In this document: in pieces, positions 1 to 9,353 of the stretch
Layout: each line of letters begins with the position of its first letter
Numbering within the stretch: the first letter of the stretch is position 1
Source: an uncultured Paenibacillaceae bacterium
GTDB lineage: Bacteria > Bacillota > Bacilli > Aneurinibacillales > Aneurinibacillaceae
Reading direction: 5' to 3'
Assembly (NCBI GenBank): GCA_946478845.1
Contig: CAMLDI010000012.1
Span: forward strand, 25,051 to 89,050
DNA: 64,000 nucleotides
Program-made: the position numbers and the translations under genes
Notes under the pieces: model-generated
The model's input: the letters and a program-made list of their open reading frames with translations, nothing else
Databases searched by the model: none
What the model was told of the DNA's origin: nothing

Positions 1-82
1 TATTTATCATTTGTTTACAATTATAACTATACACCGACTTGACCTCTTTTGTAAATACTGATTATTCAGAAAATTTTTCTTA

Positions 83-388
83 TTAATCTGTTGTTACCCA
101 TGCATCTATTTCTTGAAGAATTTGTTCTTTTTGGATCACCCCTTTATGTGATGGGGTTTGCTTCTCCCGGACAAACCAAATGGTAATTGCTGCAATGATT
201 CTAGGAATAGCAAAAGCTAAAAAGTTGAATTGCAATGGCATATTTAAGGTTAGTAACACCCCACCCATCATCGGGCCAATAATAGCTCCTAACCGGCCTA
301 TTCCAAGGGACCATCCAATCCCTGTAGAACGCATTTCCGTAGGATAATATTGGGAAACATACGCATTAGCAATAATCTGGGTGCCTAT
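83..388 (-). pseudogene. MFS transporter, C-terminal remnant (aromatic-acid/H+ symporter type)
   Basis: The open frame runs from about 388 down to 83 and is closed upstream by an in-frame TAA at 389-391. It encodes only about 100 residues. They match the last membrane helices of a major facilitator transporter: the segment reading ANAYVSQYYPTEMRSTG is typical of the AAHS (aromatic acid:H+ symporter) branch and is followed by two hydrophobic helices and a charged tail. A normal member has about 400-450 residues, so the first three quarters are missing. No ribosome site precedes any internal ATG. Its position at the distal end of the ketone-carboxylase operon suggests it once imported the substrate or product; that is inference. 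Confidence 0.8.
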
Positions 389-407
389 TTATTAAATTAA
401 ACATACA

Positions 408-445
408 AAAGCCGGTATTTCCTATATTAAGAAAATACCAGCTTT
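408..445 (-). terminator. Terminator-like hairpin at the end of the carboxylase operon
   Basis: A 13-base inverted repeat with one mismatch (408-420 and 433-445) has a 12-base loop. On the minus strand it ends in a short T run. It lies just below the small ORF at 457-522 and could end the operon that comes down from 11293. Confidence 0.55.
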
Positions 446-456
446 CTATTACACTT

Positions 457-522
457 TTATTTACCTTCTAGATACTTTTCCATAATAGCTGCAATGCTAG
501 CCATTGGAAAACTATTTCCCAT
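457..522 (-). CDS. Small ORF, 21 residues, strong RBS
   Basis: The ATG at 520-522 follows a near-perfect ribosome site (AGGAGGGG) that starts right after the stop codon of the DUF35 gene, so translation is very plausible. The peptide begins MGNSFPMASIAAIMEKYLEG and ends one Lys later at a TAA. I do not recognise it. The operon terminator hairpin follows directly and the neighbouring transporter is truncated. It may therefore be the surviving N-terminus of a deleted distal gene rather than a functional peptide. Confidence 0.4.
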   Translation of the reverse strand: MGNSFPMASIAAIMEKYLEGK

Positions 523-536
523 TTCTTTCCCCTCCT

Positions 537-869
537 CTAATCCACTCTCTTAAATACGGGAACCTGATCCTTGTATTCTGTTAGTTCAACTTTCATGCCT
601 ATTTGGAGAGGATGAAGATTGTCCCCGTTCATTCTCCCTAAAACCCGTACACCTCCATCCAGATCAATGACAACCAATGAATAAGGTGTGTCAGCCTCCC
701 ATTTTTTTTCGCTCACATAAACAACTGTGTAGGAAAATATCTTCCCTTTCCCTTCTACTTCCAAAGGAATAAAACTATTTACACTGCGGCATTGGGGGCA
801 ATAAGCTGAGGCTAATAAGTAGTTTTTCTCACAGGTTGCACAATGATGGACCTTTATTTTAAGGGACAT
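537..869 (-). CDS. DUF35 zinc-ribbon/OB-fold protein, thiolase partner
   Basis: This 110-residue protein has a rubredoxin-like zinc ribbon near the N-terminus (CATC at about residues 10-13 and CPQC at 24-27) followed by an OB-fold. That is the layout of the DUF35 family. Family members act as obligate partners of SCP2-type thiolases, as in BbsA with BbsB of benzylsuccinate degradation, or of HMG-CoA-synthase-like enzymes. The gene lies 5 bases below the thiolase and has a GGAGGT ribosome site. The likely role is stabilising, or channelling CoA substrate to, the thiolase encoded at 875-2035. The pairing is seen; the exact function is inferred. Confidence 0.85.
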   Translation of the reverse strand: MSLKIKVHHCATCEKNYLLASAYCPQCRSVNSFIPLEVEGKGKIFSYTVVYVSEKKWEADTPYSLVVIDLDGGVRVLGRMNGDNLHPLQIGMKVELTEYKDQVPVFKRVD

Positions 870-874
870 TTTTC

Positions 875-2035
875 TTACCTCCGTTTATAAATGTGTACCG
901 TACAGGTTCCTCCCGATCCTCCCAAATTTTGCGTTAATCCGATGGATGGTTCCTTTACCTGACGTTGGCCTGCCTGGCCGCGAAGTTGATAAACCACTTC
1001 AACCCCTTGGCCGACTCCCGTTGATCCAATGGGATGCCCCTTAGCCTTCAGCCCTCCGCTAGGATTAATTGGAATATCTCCTCCAAGGGAAGTTCGCCCT
1101 TCTAAAGCAGCAATTCCCCCCTCGCCAGGTTTAAAAAATCCTAAATCTTCTGTAGCGATAATTTCAGCCATGGTGAAGCAGTCATGTACCTCTGCAAAAT
1201 CAATTTCCATCGGTTGGACATTAGCCATTTCATAAGCTTCCTGGGAAGCTTGTCGGCTAGCGAAAAATGAAGTTAATTCTTCATTCATAAACAATTCAAA
1301 AGGGCCTGAGGCTTGTCCTGAACCAATGATATCTACTACATTCGTTTGATATTCTTTAGCAAGGTCTGGTGCACAAAGCACCATGGCAGATGCACCATCA
1401 GAAATGAGAGAACAGTCATAGCGGTTTAACGGATCGGCAACCATGCTTGTACATCCACAAACATCTTCTATCGTAATGTTTTTATGTAGATGGGCATGTG
1501 GATTAAGAAGGGCATGTGCATGATTTTTCACGGCGACAGATGCTATTTGTTCTCTTGTTGTTCCATATCGATACATATGGCGTTGGGCAATTAGCCCAAA
1601 AACGGAGGGAAAGGTCATTCCTATATTGGCCTCCCATTCCCGGTTGCTAGCCTGTGCAAGAATCTCCGTCACTCTTGCCGTTGGTTGGGATGTCATTTTC
1701 TCCGCCCCAACTACTAAAACCCTCTTGTACATTCCGCTTTGAATGGCTAAAATCCCCTGACGGAGAGCCAAACTTCCAGAAGCGCAGGCTCCCTCCAATC
1801 TGGAAGAAGGAACTCCTTTTAACCCAATCGCCGATGCTGCATAGGCAGCTAAATGGTTTTGGCCAATGAAGGAGTCTCCTGCATAATTGCCCAGGTAAAA
1901 GGCATCAATATCATCCGGACCTAATCCAGCATCGTCAAGAGCCTTTTTTGCCGCTTCAATTACGAGCTCGGCAAATGTTGATTGAAGCGCCCCATAATGG
2001 GTTGTTCCTACACCGATGACAGAAGCTAAAGCCAT
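875..2035 (-). CDS. SCP2-type thiolase (acetyl-CoA acyltransferase)
   Basis: A 386-residue thiolase of the lipid-transfer/SCP-x branch. The nucleophilic Cys sits in GACASG at about residue 84, an HDCFT motif lies near residue 280, and the C-terminal GHPIGSTG motif carries the catalytic His. Length is normal for this branch, and the start is fixed by GGAGGAG seven to eight bases upstream. It would cleave a beta-ketoacyl-CoA with free CoA to give acetyl-CoA and a shortened acyl-CoA. Coming after a CoA ligase and a ketone carboxylase, its inferred substrate is the CoA ester of the carboxylated ketone (benzoylacetyl-CoA if the ketone is acetophenone). Confidence 0.88.
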   Translation of the reverse strand: MALASVIGVGTTHYGALQSTFAELVIEAAKKALDDAGLGPDDIDAFYLGNYAGDSFIGQNHLAAYAASAIGLKGVPSSRLEGACASGSLALRQGILAIQSGMYKRVLVVGAEKMTSQPTARVTEILAQASNREWEANIGMTFPSVFGLIAQRHMYRYGTTREQIASVAVKNHAHALLNPHAHLHKNITIEDVCGCTSMVADPLNRYDCSLISDGASAMVLCAPDLAKEYQTNVVDIIGSGQASGPFELFMNEELTSFFASRQASQEAYEMANVQPMEIDFAEVHDCFTMAEIIATEDLGFFKPGEGGIAALEGRTSLGGDIPINPSGGLKAKGHPIGSTGVGQGVEVVYQLRGQAGQRQVKEPSIGLTQNLGGSGGTCTVHIYKRR

Positions 2036-2047
2036 ATTCTCTCCTCC

Positions 2048-3619
2048 TTAGTTAATATTTCTCTGGGCATTTCCCCAAAAGGGTTTCCGTAAAATCTTTT
2101 TATCGATTTTTCCGTATGCAGTCAGAGGAAGTGAGTCCATAAACATAATTTCTTTTGGTCGCTTATATTTAGATAGATGGTGATTGCACAAATCGATAAT
2201 ACTTTCCACTGTGGGAGGATTACTGACTTTAGGCACGATGACAGCCGTAACTGCCTCGCCCCAATCAGGATGAGGAATTCCAATTACTGCCACCTGACTC
2301 ACTCCCGGGTGTTTCTGAATGACATTTTCTACTTCAGATGTATAAACATTTAATCCTCCACTAATGATCATATCTTTCTTTCTGTCTAATAAATAAACGT
2401 AACCTTCCTCGTCCATCACGCCTAAATCCCCCGTGTAGAGCCATCCATTTTTCAATGTTTCCTCTGTCTTTTCCGATGCTTGATGATAGCCAACCATATT
2501 ATAGGGAGTGAAGGCGATAATTTCCCCTTCAACCCCCCGGGGAACTTCTCGTCCGTTTTCATCCACAATTTTCACCTGGGACATTAATACCGGCTGGCCA
2601 CAGCTACTTAAACACTTTTCTTTAGAGGGGTCTAGAGAATGATCCGATTTTTTTAATCGTGTTATAAAATTAGGAGCTTCTGATTGGCCAAAAAGCTGCG
2701 TGAACACAGGGCCAAAAATCTCTAATCCTTGTTTCAATCGTTCTACAGTAATAGGCGCCGCCCCATAAAGAATGGTCCGTAGAGAAGAAAAATTCATCTT
2801 GTTTCCCTGAATCTGATCCATCACTCGATAAATCATTGTCGGTACCATAAAAGTTAAGGTGATTTGATTTTCCTCAAGATGTTTCAATACAACCTGGGGA
2901 TCGAATTTTTGTTCAATAAAATGTGTGGCACCTTTGGCTAACCCTGCCTGCAGGACGAAGCCAGCACTATGGGGTAAGGGAGTAGAAAGAAGGATTCTCT
3001 CATCATCTTGTAAACAAAGTTCAAGAATATGGGAAAAAAGATTGATTGCCATGTTCTCTTGTGTGTGCATAACCCCTTTGGGCAATCCAGTCGTTCCTCC
3101 TGTATACATAATTACCGCTAAATCCTGAGGACTAACGTTCACATGGATATCATCCTCTGATTCATCTTCTTGAAAGCCATTCCAGGGTATAAATCCTTCC
3201 GGACATTGATCCTGTTCAGACACCCCAACAATTGTCTTCAATTCTGGCAATTCATCTTTTATTTTTTGAATAACTTCAAAAAAAGGACGTCCTACAATCA
3301 ATACCTGTACATTGGAATCTTTAAGAATATGGGAAATTTCCTTTTCTCCCAGCATGTCATTGAGAGGTACCTTCGTCGCTCCAGCTTGAATAATTCCCAT
3401 GTCACTCATGACATACTCGATACAATTAGACATAAGCAAAGCCACTCTTGTATTGGCTTTTACCCCCCGCTTGATTAACCCATGAGCAATGCGATTTGCA
3501 GATTTCAGCAATTCACCATACTTGAAAGTATATTCACCAAAAACAAGTGCATTGTTTTCTCGGTTTTGAAAAAATACTTTACGGAAAAGATCCTTTAATT
3601 GTAGAGATGGGTAAAACAA
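2048..3619 (-). CDS. Acyl-CoA ligase, class I adenylate-forming (beta-keto acid CoA ligase candidate)
   Basis: A 523-residue AMP-forming acyl-CoA synthetase. The phosphate-binding motif YTGGTTGLPKG is at residues 172-182, the hinge-region motif YTGDLG lies near residue 400, and the catalytic Lys is in GKIDKK near the C-terminus. Translation appears to start at a TTG (3617-3619) that follows GGAGGGG by about six bases. It converts a free acid, ATP and CoA to acyl-CoA. In the acetophenone pathway of Aromatoleum a benzoylacetate-CoA ligase is encoded right after apc1-5, and this gene has the same place, so a beta-keto acid substrate is the best inference. General fatty-acid ligases look alike, so substrate is not proven. 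Confidence 0.85.
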   Translation of the reverse strand: MFYPSLQLKDLFRKVFFQNRENNALVFGEYTFKYGELLKSANRIAHGLIKRGVKANTRVALLMSNCIEYVMSDMGIIQAGATKVPLNDMLGEKEISHILKDSNVQVLIVGRPFFEVIQKIKDELPELKTIVGVSEQDQCPEGFIPWNGFQEDESEDDIHVNVSPQDLAVIMYTGGTTGLPKGVMHTQENMAINLFSHILELCLQDDERILLSTPLPHSAGFVLQAGLAKGATHFIEQKFDPQVVLKHLEENQITLTFMVPTMIYRVMDQIQGNKMNFSSLRTILYGAAPITVERLKQGLEIFGPVFTQLFGQSEAPNFITRLKKSDHSLDPSKEKCLSSCGQPVLMSQVKIVDENGREVPRGVEGEIIAFTPYNMVGYHQASEKTEETLKNGWLYTGDLGVMDEEGYVYLLDRKKDMIISGGLNVYTSEVENVIQKHPGVSQVAVIGIPHPDWGEAVTAVIVPKVSNPPTVESIIDLCNHHLSKYKRPKEIMFMDSLPLTAYGKIDKKILRKPFWGNAQRNIN

Positions 3620-3644
3620 ATTCAGCCCCTCCTATTTAGATAAT

Positions 3645-3690
3645 CACCCCGTGACCGTTCAAGATCACGAGGCTTGTCTTAAAGCGACAC
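3645..3690 (-). other. Intra-operon hairpin between carboxylase and ligase genes
   Basis: The 93-base gap below the 33-kDa subunit gene contains an imperfect inverted repeat around CGTGA and TCACG (roughly 3650-3675) without a T tract. It may be an mRNA processing or stability element that sets the carboxylase genes apart from the ligase and thiolase genes. No promoter was found in the gap. Confidence 0.3.
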
Positions 3691-3712
3691 TGTTTTTGGT
3701 TTGGGTGATAGA

Positions 3713-4579
3713 CTAACGTAACCATTTTAATTGGGAAAGTACTGTTTCTGGTTCAGCGTCTTCCGGCACTTCACCGTACATGAACTTTGCCTGTAAACGA
3801 TCAGGCAGAACTTGTTGTTTAGACCAGAAATCCCGATTCAGGCCTCCTCCGATGTTGTTACCTTTTTCCCATTGGTGAAGTAATGTTGTAAAATCACTGT
3901 TTCCAAAGAGATAAAAATTGATCTTATCAGTAATCTCTAATGATTCATCTACTGATTCCTCCAGATGAATACCTACTGACCATTGATAGTGCTTTGCTAA
4001 ATTAAATACAGGTTGATATAAGGTGCAAACCTGATTACTCATCATATTCAGTTGATTATTTTCTTCCATTACAATAGCTGAAAGGCCGTGGGAAGAAAAA
4101 TTGCGCAAATATTCCGCCAAATACATCGATGCTACTTCAATATCCTCTTCACTAATCATCAACTCTTGCCCTGGCCGCACCATAGGATGCAACAATTGCA
4201 ACCACTTTTGGGGAGAAGGAAACCTGAGGACAAAGGGCTGTGCTCCTTTATAGAGGTTATGAAGCCCACTAAGAACATCACTGATTTCCTTTCTTGGCTT
4301 TTCTGCTGCAAGCAATTTTTTTAAAGAAAAAGTTGCCTTTTTCCCCTCCCACGTTTGTAACAAATCCATATTTTCATTTATCCAGGCAGCATAAAAATCA
4401 TAAAGGGGAATGCTTAGTATATCCGATCGAAGCAAACCCTGCCCCTGGCTAAAAATAGAGATGAAGGTATCTGCATTACTCCAAATATCCTCCCTTCCAG
4501 CCGCAAACAATCGATTCGCATAAGGAATAAAATCCAGCCAAACCCTTCGTTTCAATCCTGTTCCTGTCCCCGAAATCAT
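3713..4579 (-). CDS. 33-kDa subunit of ketone carboxylase, Apc5-like
   Basis: This 288-residue protein has no motif I recognise. It is soluble and mixed alpha/beta in composition, without signal peptide or cysteine clusters. Its start ATG overlaps the HyuB-like stop (ATGA at 4576-4579), so it is translationally coupled to the carboxylase. Acetophenone carboxylase has a fifth 34-kDa subunit (Apc5, epsilon) that associates loosely with the core and is needed for activity. Size, position and coupling here match that subunit. The assignment rests on context, not on a recognised domain. Confidence 0.6.
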   Translation of the reverse strand: MISGTGTGLKRRVWLDFIPYANRLFAAGREDIWSNADTFISIFSQGQGLLRSDILSIPLYDFYAAWINENMDLLQTWEGKKATFSLKKLLAAEKPRKEISDVLSGLHNLYKGAQPFVLRFPSPQKWLQLLHPMVRPGQELMISEEDIEVASMYLAEYLRNFSSHGLSAIVMEENNQLNMMSNQVCTLYQPVFNLAKHYQWSVGIHLEESVDESLEITDKINFYLFGNSDFTTLLHQWEKGNNIGGGLNRDFWSKQQVLPDRLQAKFMYGEVPEDAEPETVLSQLKWLR

Positions 4580-6810
4580 CGCTTATCGCCCAATTCTTTT
4601 AATTCAGTTTCTAATTCAGCAATTCGCACATCTTTCGGATTAGGAAGCCAAACCGCTTTCAAATTTCCTTCAGTCATATAGTTATCAGGAGAACCTGCAT
4701 AAATAACATTTTTTTCTTTCCAAGAACCGTAGAAGGGAAGATCAGCTGTAGGTGTGTCTGTAACCCAGTTCTTAACGAACTCCTGATATGAAATCCCTCG
4801 TTTTTTCCGGTCTTCTCTTTCTTTTCTGCGTGCTTCTTCCGTTTTTTCCGAATCCAGGATTAAAGTTTCTGGATTGAAAAATACTTTATAGATTCGATTG
4901 GCTGTTTCTTCGGAAATTAAATTTTCCTCTACATCTTTAATGACTAATTCTGGATCCCGGTCCAGTACATCCCCATATCCACCGCCAGCCCCCTGGGTAA
5001 TAATATAAATTTCTCCTTCCTGGGCCAATTCAAATTGAAGTCCCCCATGATGTGTTGTATAGGTGGCATTTTCAAATGGGCGATTATTCATAATCTCTTC
5101 GGTTGTGTAAACCATCTTTTCAGGATCATTTTTCATAATTTCAAAAATGTCAATTCCTTTAATTTTGGCCAATGGGTAAGCAGGGCAAGCATAGCCACCG
5201 TAAATTCCATAGGTTGATGGATATTTGGATCCAATGGTCGTTGTCATGAACCCAAAGAAATCGGACTCCTTTTGCGTAACAAACATTTGATACCCCTGTC
5301 CACCCCGGTATTTGCCAAATCCCTGATTGTCTTTCATCAAGCGGCGGGAAAGTTGCATAATTGGAATTTCTTCCTCAATTAATTCTTGCTCCCCTTGTTC
5401 CGACATTGGAGCAAAGATGGGGGCAATGGAATGTTCACCGTCCATCCCTTCCTTTGCTCCCCCTGGCATTCCGTTTAAATCAGCACACAAATTGCCTACC
5501 GTTTCCCCATGTTGCGTGATACCGCCATAAATCGTCGTTCTAATCATGTTGTACCAGGGTGCAATCAGTTTAGTAGCTTTTTCCGGACTGTTGTATAAAT
5601 ATTTCGCTAAAGCAGCCTGAGTTACGGTGAAAGCCGGGAAGAATGTCATCATACTCTGTGCATTTGGGACATCATAGGATGCATTATAGATAGAATGATC
5701 GTCAATAATAAACTTCATCGGAGCCAACACAGCCTGGTTTCTGGGCAAGTCCGGCCAAACAAAGGAAAGGAAGAGTTGGGCAAGCATCCCTTTCATCGCA
5801 CTTGTAACCGAATTGTTTGCCCGGTTAGCAAACTCAGGCGAAGAACCACGGAAATCAAGTGTCAATTCCCCCCCTTTTTTGGTCAATTCCAAATTAACTT
5901 TAATAAGCAAATTCTCCCGTAAAGTACTATCGGCGATCCCCATCATGCGCACCTTTCCATCGGGCCATTGGGTAAGGCGGCGCTGTACCTCCTCCACTGT
6001 ATCATCCAAAGTCTTTCTTAAAACCGCAATGGCCGCATCTACGCCATATTCTGCAATGGTTTCCTCAATGCGCTGCATGATACGAAGAGCACCGTGGAGT
6101 TTGGCCTTCATATCTACCACTTGCAATTTCGGCTCCCGTACAGAATTTTGGAAATAGGTTACTAAATCCTTGTAAAATTTATAGTTTCGTCCGACCCGCA
6201 TAGGAGAGATCGCCAAGCCTTGATCATAAACCTGTTCTGCTGCCGAAGGCATACCGCCAGGCTCAACGGCACCGTTTTCACCTTCATGGACAACGGTTAC
6301 AATCCAGGCAATTAATTCTCCATTGTTGAAAACAGGCAAAATCAAATTTTGGTCAGTGTTGTGGACACCGCCATAGCGGGCATCATTGTAATAAAAGATA
6401 TCCCCTGGTTCCACCCCTACCTCGGGATCATTGAGCCAATTTTCCACGATGTACTTTACCCCGTATTGGGTACATCCTGCAAAAATCAGTACACCGCCGG
6501 AACTCACGATGGATAAATCCCCTTTAGCGGTAAAGATACCGCACACGACATCCCCCCACTTGGCCCCTGGCGCTGCTCCGATCTGCTCAAGCATTTCATA
6601 GGCTTCATTAGCCCCTGCCTGCATCTTGCTTCGCGCCATACTAATGATTGAAGGATCATTCTCCTTAAAGATCGCCTGGATTTCTCGATCTGTAATCGGA
6701 GCCAACCCGTGGTCCTGCATTAGCCTGGGTTCTGGACCAAGAAAAAGAGTCGTCTCTTTCAGAAACTGCTCAACCAATTCTTGCTCACGTTTAGTTGCAT
6801 CAATCGCCAT
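4576..6810 (-). CDS. HyuB/oxoprolinase-B-like ketone carboxylase subunit (Apc4-like)
   Basis: A 744-residue member of the hydantoinase B/oxoprolinase family. Typical features are the early NDPxxG-like segment (LNDPEVGVEPGDIFYYND), the glycine-rich central part with PGGAKEG, and the C-terminal GAGGGYGDVLDRDPELV segment. It is close in size to acetone carboxylase AcxB and acetophenone carboxylase Apc4. In that family this subunit carries the site that joins bicarbonate-derived carboxyphosphate to the ketone enolate. The start is supported by AGGAGTG nine bases upstream, and the stop overlaps the next gene. True hydantoinases act with one HyuA, whereas two HyuA-like genes plus a gamma-like gene here favour a carboxylase. 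Confidence 0.85.
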   Translation of the reverse strand: MAIDATKREQELVEQFLKETTLFLGPEPRLMQDHGLAPITDREIQAIFKENDPSIISMARSKMQAGANEAYEMLEQIGAAPGAKWGDVVCGIFTAKGDLSIVSSGGVLIFAGCTQYGVKYIVENWLNDPEVGVEPGDIFYYNDARYGGVHNTDQNLILPVFNNGELIAWIVTVVHEGENGAVEPGGMPSAAEQVYDQGLAISPMRVGRNYKFYKDLVTYFQNSVREPKLQVVDMKAKLHGALRIMQRIEETIAEYGVDAAIAVLRKTLDDTVEEVQRRLTQWPDGKVRMMGIADSTLRENLLIKVNLELTKKGGELTLDFRGSSPEFANRANNSVTSAMKGMLAQLFLSFVWPDLPRNQAVLAPMKFIIDDHSIYNASYDVPNAQSMMTFFPAFTVTQAALAKYLYNSPEKATKLIAPWYNMIRTTIYGGITQHGETVGNLCADLNGMPGGAKEGMDGEHSIAPIFAPMSEQGEQELIEEEIPIMQLSRRLMKDNQGFGKYRGGQGYQMFVTQKESDFFGFMTTTIGSKYPSTYGIYGGYACPAYPLAKIKGIDIFEIMKNDPEKMVYTTEEIMNNRPFENATYTTHHGGLQFELAQEGEIYIITQGAGGGYGDVLDRDPELVIKDVEENLISEETANRIYKVFFNPETLILDSEKTEEARRKEREDRKKRGISYQEFVKNWVTDTPTADLPFYGSWKEKNVIYAGSPDNYMTEGNLKAVWLPNPKDVRIAELETELKELGDKR

Positions 6811-6828
6811 CCTTTTCTCACTCCTTCA

Positions 6829-9003
6829 TTAGTTTTTCAAAATGGTTTCTCGCAATAATTTTTTACTTGACCCTGTATTCTTTGTATTGATAATCCATGC
6901 AGAATTTTGCTCACCCATAACAAGTTCCCAGCCTGGTTCAATCAAATAGGTAGTACGGGGAGATTCCACAAGAGCTGGCCCTTCGATGACGCTGCCCGGT
7001 TGAATGGTTTCCGTGCGATAAACATTTGTCAGTACCGGTTCATCAATGTCCACAAAATAACATTCTCGCTTGTTTACAGGTTGTATTGCATTGCCTTTTC
7101 CTTCCACAGGTTTTTGGAATTCAACCCGGCTTAGTTGAACTGAAGAAAGTACACGAATAGTATTAATACGAATGCCTGCTTCCGGCTGTTGGCTTCCTTC
7201 TCCAAACCGTTCGCCATAATTAATGCTAAAAGCTTTTACAAGTTCCAACACTTCTTCCATATTCGTTAGCCGATTAATTGGAGAAATAACAGAAGTTTGG
7301 GTCAACTGGTTTCCATATCGCATGTCTAACTCCAGGCGATACTGAATCAATTCTTCCGGGATTCCCTGGCGGAGAAGCTCTTCTTTCCCTGCTTCTTCGA
7401 GTTCGCTAACAATAGAATTAAATAAATCATAATCATTAAATAGACTGCGTGTATTAGAGTCATAGATATTCATGAAAACCGACTTTTCGTGAATATTTAA
7501 CTGATCCATGATCCCAACGCCCACCGCAGAGAAGATGGGGGCAAAAGGAGGAATCAGAATTTTATCGACATCAAGAACACTGGCAATTCCACAGCAGTGA
7601 AGGGGTCCATTTCCACCATAAGCAAGAAGGGTGAAATTTTTCGGATCATACCCTTTTACTCCCAATTCCTTGAAAATTGCATGGGCCATATTAGAATCGA
7701 CTTTCTTTTTAATTTGGCGGGCCGCTTCAATGACACTAAGGTCCATTTCTTCACAGATTGCTTCCCGAATGGCAAATTCAGAACGTTTCCGATTGAGATT
7801 GATGTGCCCTTCTGCATAATAATCCGGATCAAGATAGCCTAAAATCAAATCCGCATCGGTTACTGTCGGCTCCATTCCTCCCCGGTCAAAGCATGCTGGG
7901 CCAGGTTCAGAACCAGCACTTGCCGGACCGACTTCAATTTGCTTCAGGGTTTGGTCATACCTGGCAATCGATCCCCCGCCTGCTCCGATGATTCCCAGAT
8001 GTAGCATAGGTACACTGACCAGCCAACGATCAATAACCGGATTAAAGTCATAGAATCGGATTCCGCCACCTACGACGATCCCAATATCACAACTGGTCCC
8101 ACCCATGTCCATTGCGACTAAATGGCCTACTTCAAACTCTTCAGCCAAATGTTCTGATGCGTTGATCCCTGCCGTTGGGCCTGAATGAATCGTTTGCAGG
8201 GCATGGGTTGAATTAAGTTGAGCCATCCCGCCAATATTGTGTACAACAAGCATAGGCTTTGTATATCCATATTCTTTTAAAGTCATTTCCAGTGAGCTTA
8301 AGGCATGGTACATTTGATCATGCAAATAAGCATCAAGGATCGCAGAAGTAATCCGGACATATTCACCTTTTCTTTCAGCCACTTGATGGGATAGAATGAC
8401 TGGAGATGCACCAAGCATGTGTGTAGGATATTCTTCAAGAAGAATTTCTTCCACACGGCGTTCATGAACCGGGTTAACCACGGAATTTATAAGCCCCACC
8501 ACAAAAGCTTGAGCCCCACGGTCTACGAGATGGCGGATTTGTTTGCGCAGATGCTCCTCATCAAGGGACATGACAACTTGTCCTTTATGATCTATCCGTT
8601 CTCGGACCCCGGCAATCATAGGAATGGGTACGATGGGTTCTGGACGTTGGCCCGCAGGCATATCCTGCTGTTCCTGGGGGGTAAGACCATCCCCATATCC
8701 CCTTCCACGGCTTAAAGGAACCTGGCTTTCGTAACCGGCTGTCGTCAGTAACCCAATCTTTGGCCCTTTTCGCTCAATTAAAGTGTTTGTCCCTAGTGTA
8801 GTCGCATAACGGACAGAATCTAATTGAGAAAGCACTGTTCGAATGTCTTTCCCCAACTCTGTGCAGGCTTGTTCAAGGGCATCCATAAAACCAAGGGCCA
8901 AATTATGGTGTGTTGTTAACGCTTTCGTTTCGAGATAAATGTCATCCCAAACAAGGAAACAATCTGTAAACGTACCGCCAATATCAACGCTTACTTGTCT
9001 CAT
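6829..9003 (-). CDS. HyuA/oxoprolinase-A-like ketone carboxylase subunit (Apc3-like)
   Basis: A 724-residue hydantoinase A/oxoprolinase family protein of the ASKHA ATPase fold. The N-terminal phosphate-1 motif is VDIGGTFTDC, a second phosphate loop MGGTSCDIG lies near residue 280, and GPxSAGSEPGPACF follows. The reading frame is open up to 9030, but the ATG at 9001-9003 is preferred. It overlaps the TGA of the upstream gene (ATGA) and lies eight bases after GGGAGGGG. In acetone and acetophenone carboxylases such subunits activate bicarbonate or the ketone with ATP. It is one of two HyuA-type subunits, as in Apc. Confidence 0.85.
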   Translation of the reverse strand: MRQVSVDIGGTFTDCFLVWDDIYLETKALTTHHNLALGFMDALEQACTELGKDIRTVLSQLDSVRYATTLGTNTLIERKGPKIGLLTTAGYESQVPLSRGRGYGDGLTPQEQQDMPAGQRPEPIVPIPMIAGVRERIDHKGQVVMSLDEEHLRKQIRHLVDRGAQAFVVGLINSVVNPVHERRVEEILLEEYPTHMLGASPVILSHQVAERKGEYVRITSAILDAYLHDQMYHALSSLEMTLKEYGYTKPMLVVHNIGGMAQLNSTHALQTIHSGPTAGINASEHLAEEFEVGHLVAMDMGGTSCDIGIVVGGGIRFYDFNPVIDRWLVSVPMLHLGIIGAGGGSIARYDQTLKQIEVGPASAGSEPGPACFDRGGMEPTVTDADLILGYLDPDYYAEGHINLNRKRSEFAIREAICEEMDLSVIEAARQIKKKVDSNMAHAIFKELGVKGYDPKNFTLLAYGGNGPLHCCGIASVLDVDKILIPPFAPIFSAVGVGIMDQLNIHEKSVFMNIYDSNTRSLFNDYDLFNSIVSELEEAGKEELLRQGIPEELIQYRLELDMRYGNQLTQTSVISPINRLTNMEEVLELVKAFSINYGERFGEGSQQPEAGIRINTIRVLSSVQLSRVEFQKPVEGKGNAIQPVNKRECYFVDIDEPVLTNVYRTETIQPGSVIEGPALVESPRTTYLIEPGWELVMGEQNSAWIINTKNTGSSKKLLRETILKN

Positions 9004-9353
9004 GCTTTCTGCCCCTCCCTTTTTAAGCAACGCTCTTTCAAAGCATCAATATCAAATTCCATGTCATGGATTGGTGGATGTCCTGGAGGCAAATACTCCA
9101 CTTCTAGCTGGGTAGAGCAATTTGGGCAATAGTACTCTAGAATCTGGCACCAATTGGGATCAGGTGAAAACGTAAACTCATACCAATCCGGATTTATAAT
9201 AGGCTTATGGATCTCCCGCGGGTCTCGATTATAGACAAGAAGCCCTTCTTTATAATTGCTTCGTGCAGGAGCGATTTCGTGATTGCATTTGCGGCAGCAC
9301 CACATTTCTTTTTCCAGATCAATCGCCAAATATTCTGTTATATTGGCCTTCAT
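9000..9353 (-). CDS. Small zinc-binding carboxylase subunit (AcxC/Apc2-like)
   Basis: A 117-residue soluble protein with four to five cysteines set as CCRKC (about residues 19-23) and CPNC (about 75-78), which would bind one zinc. Between them is the EFTFSPD segment seen in acetone carboxylase gamma subunits (Acetone_carb_G family). Acetophenone carboxylase has an equivalent 15-kDa beta subunit. The gene is coupled on both sides: its ATG overlaps the stop of the gene above by one base, and its TGA overlaps the ATG of the gene below. Its presence between two HyuA genes is the main evidence that this cluster is a carboxylase and not a hydantoinase. Confidence 0.8.
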   Translation of the reverse strand: MKANITEYLAIDLEKEMWCCRKCNHEIAPARSNYKEGLLVYNRDPREIHKPIINPDWYEFTFSPDPNWCQILEYYCPNCSTQLEVEYLPPGHPPIHDMEFDIDALKERCLKREGQKA

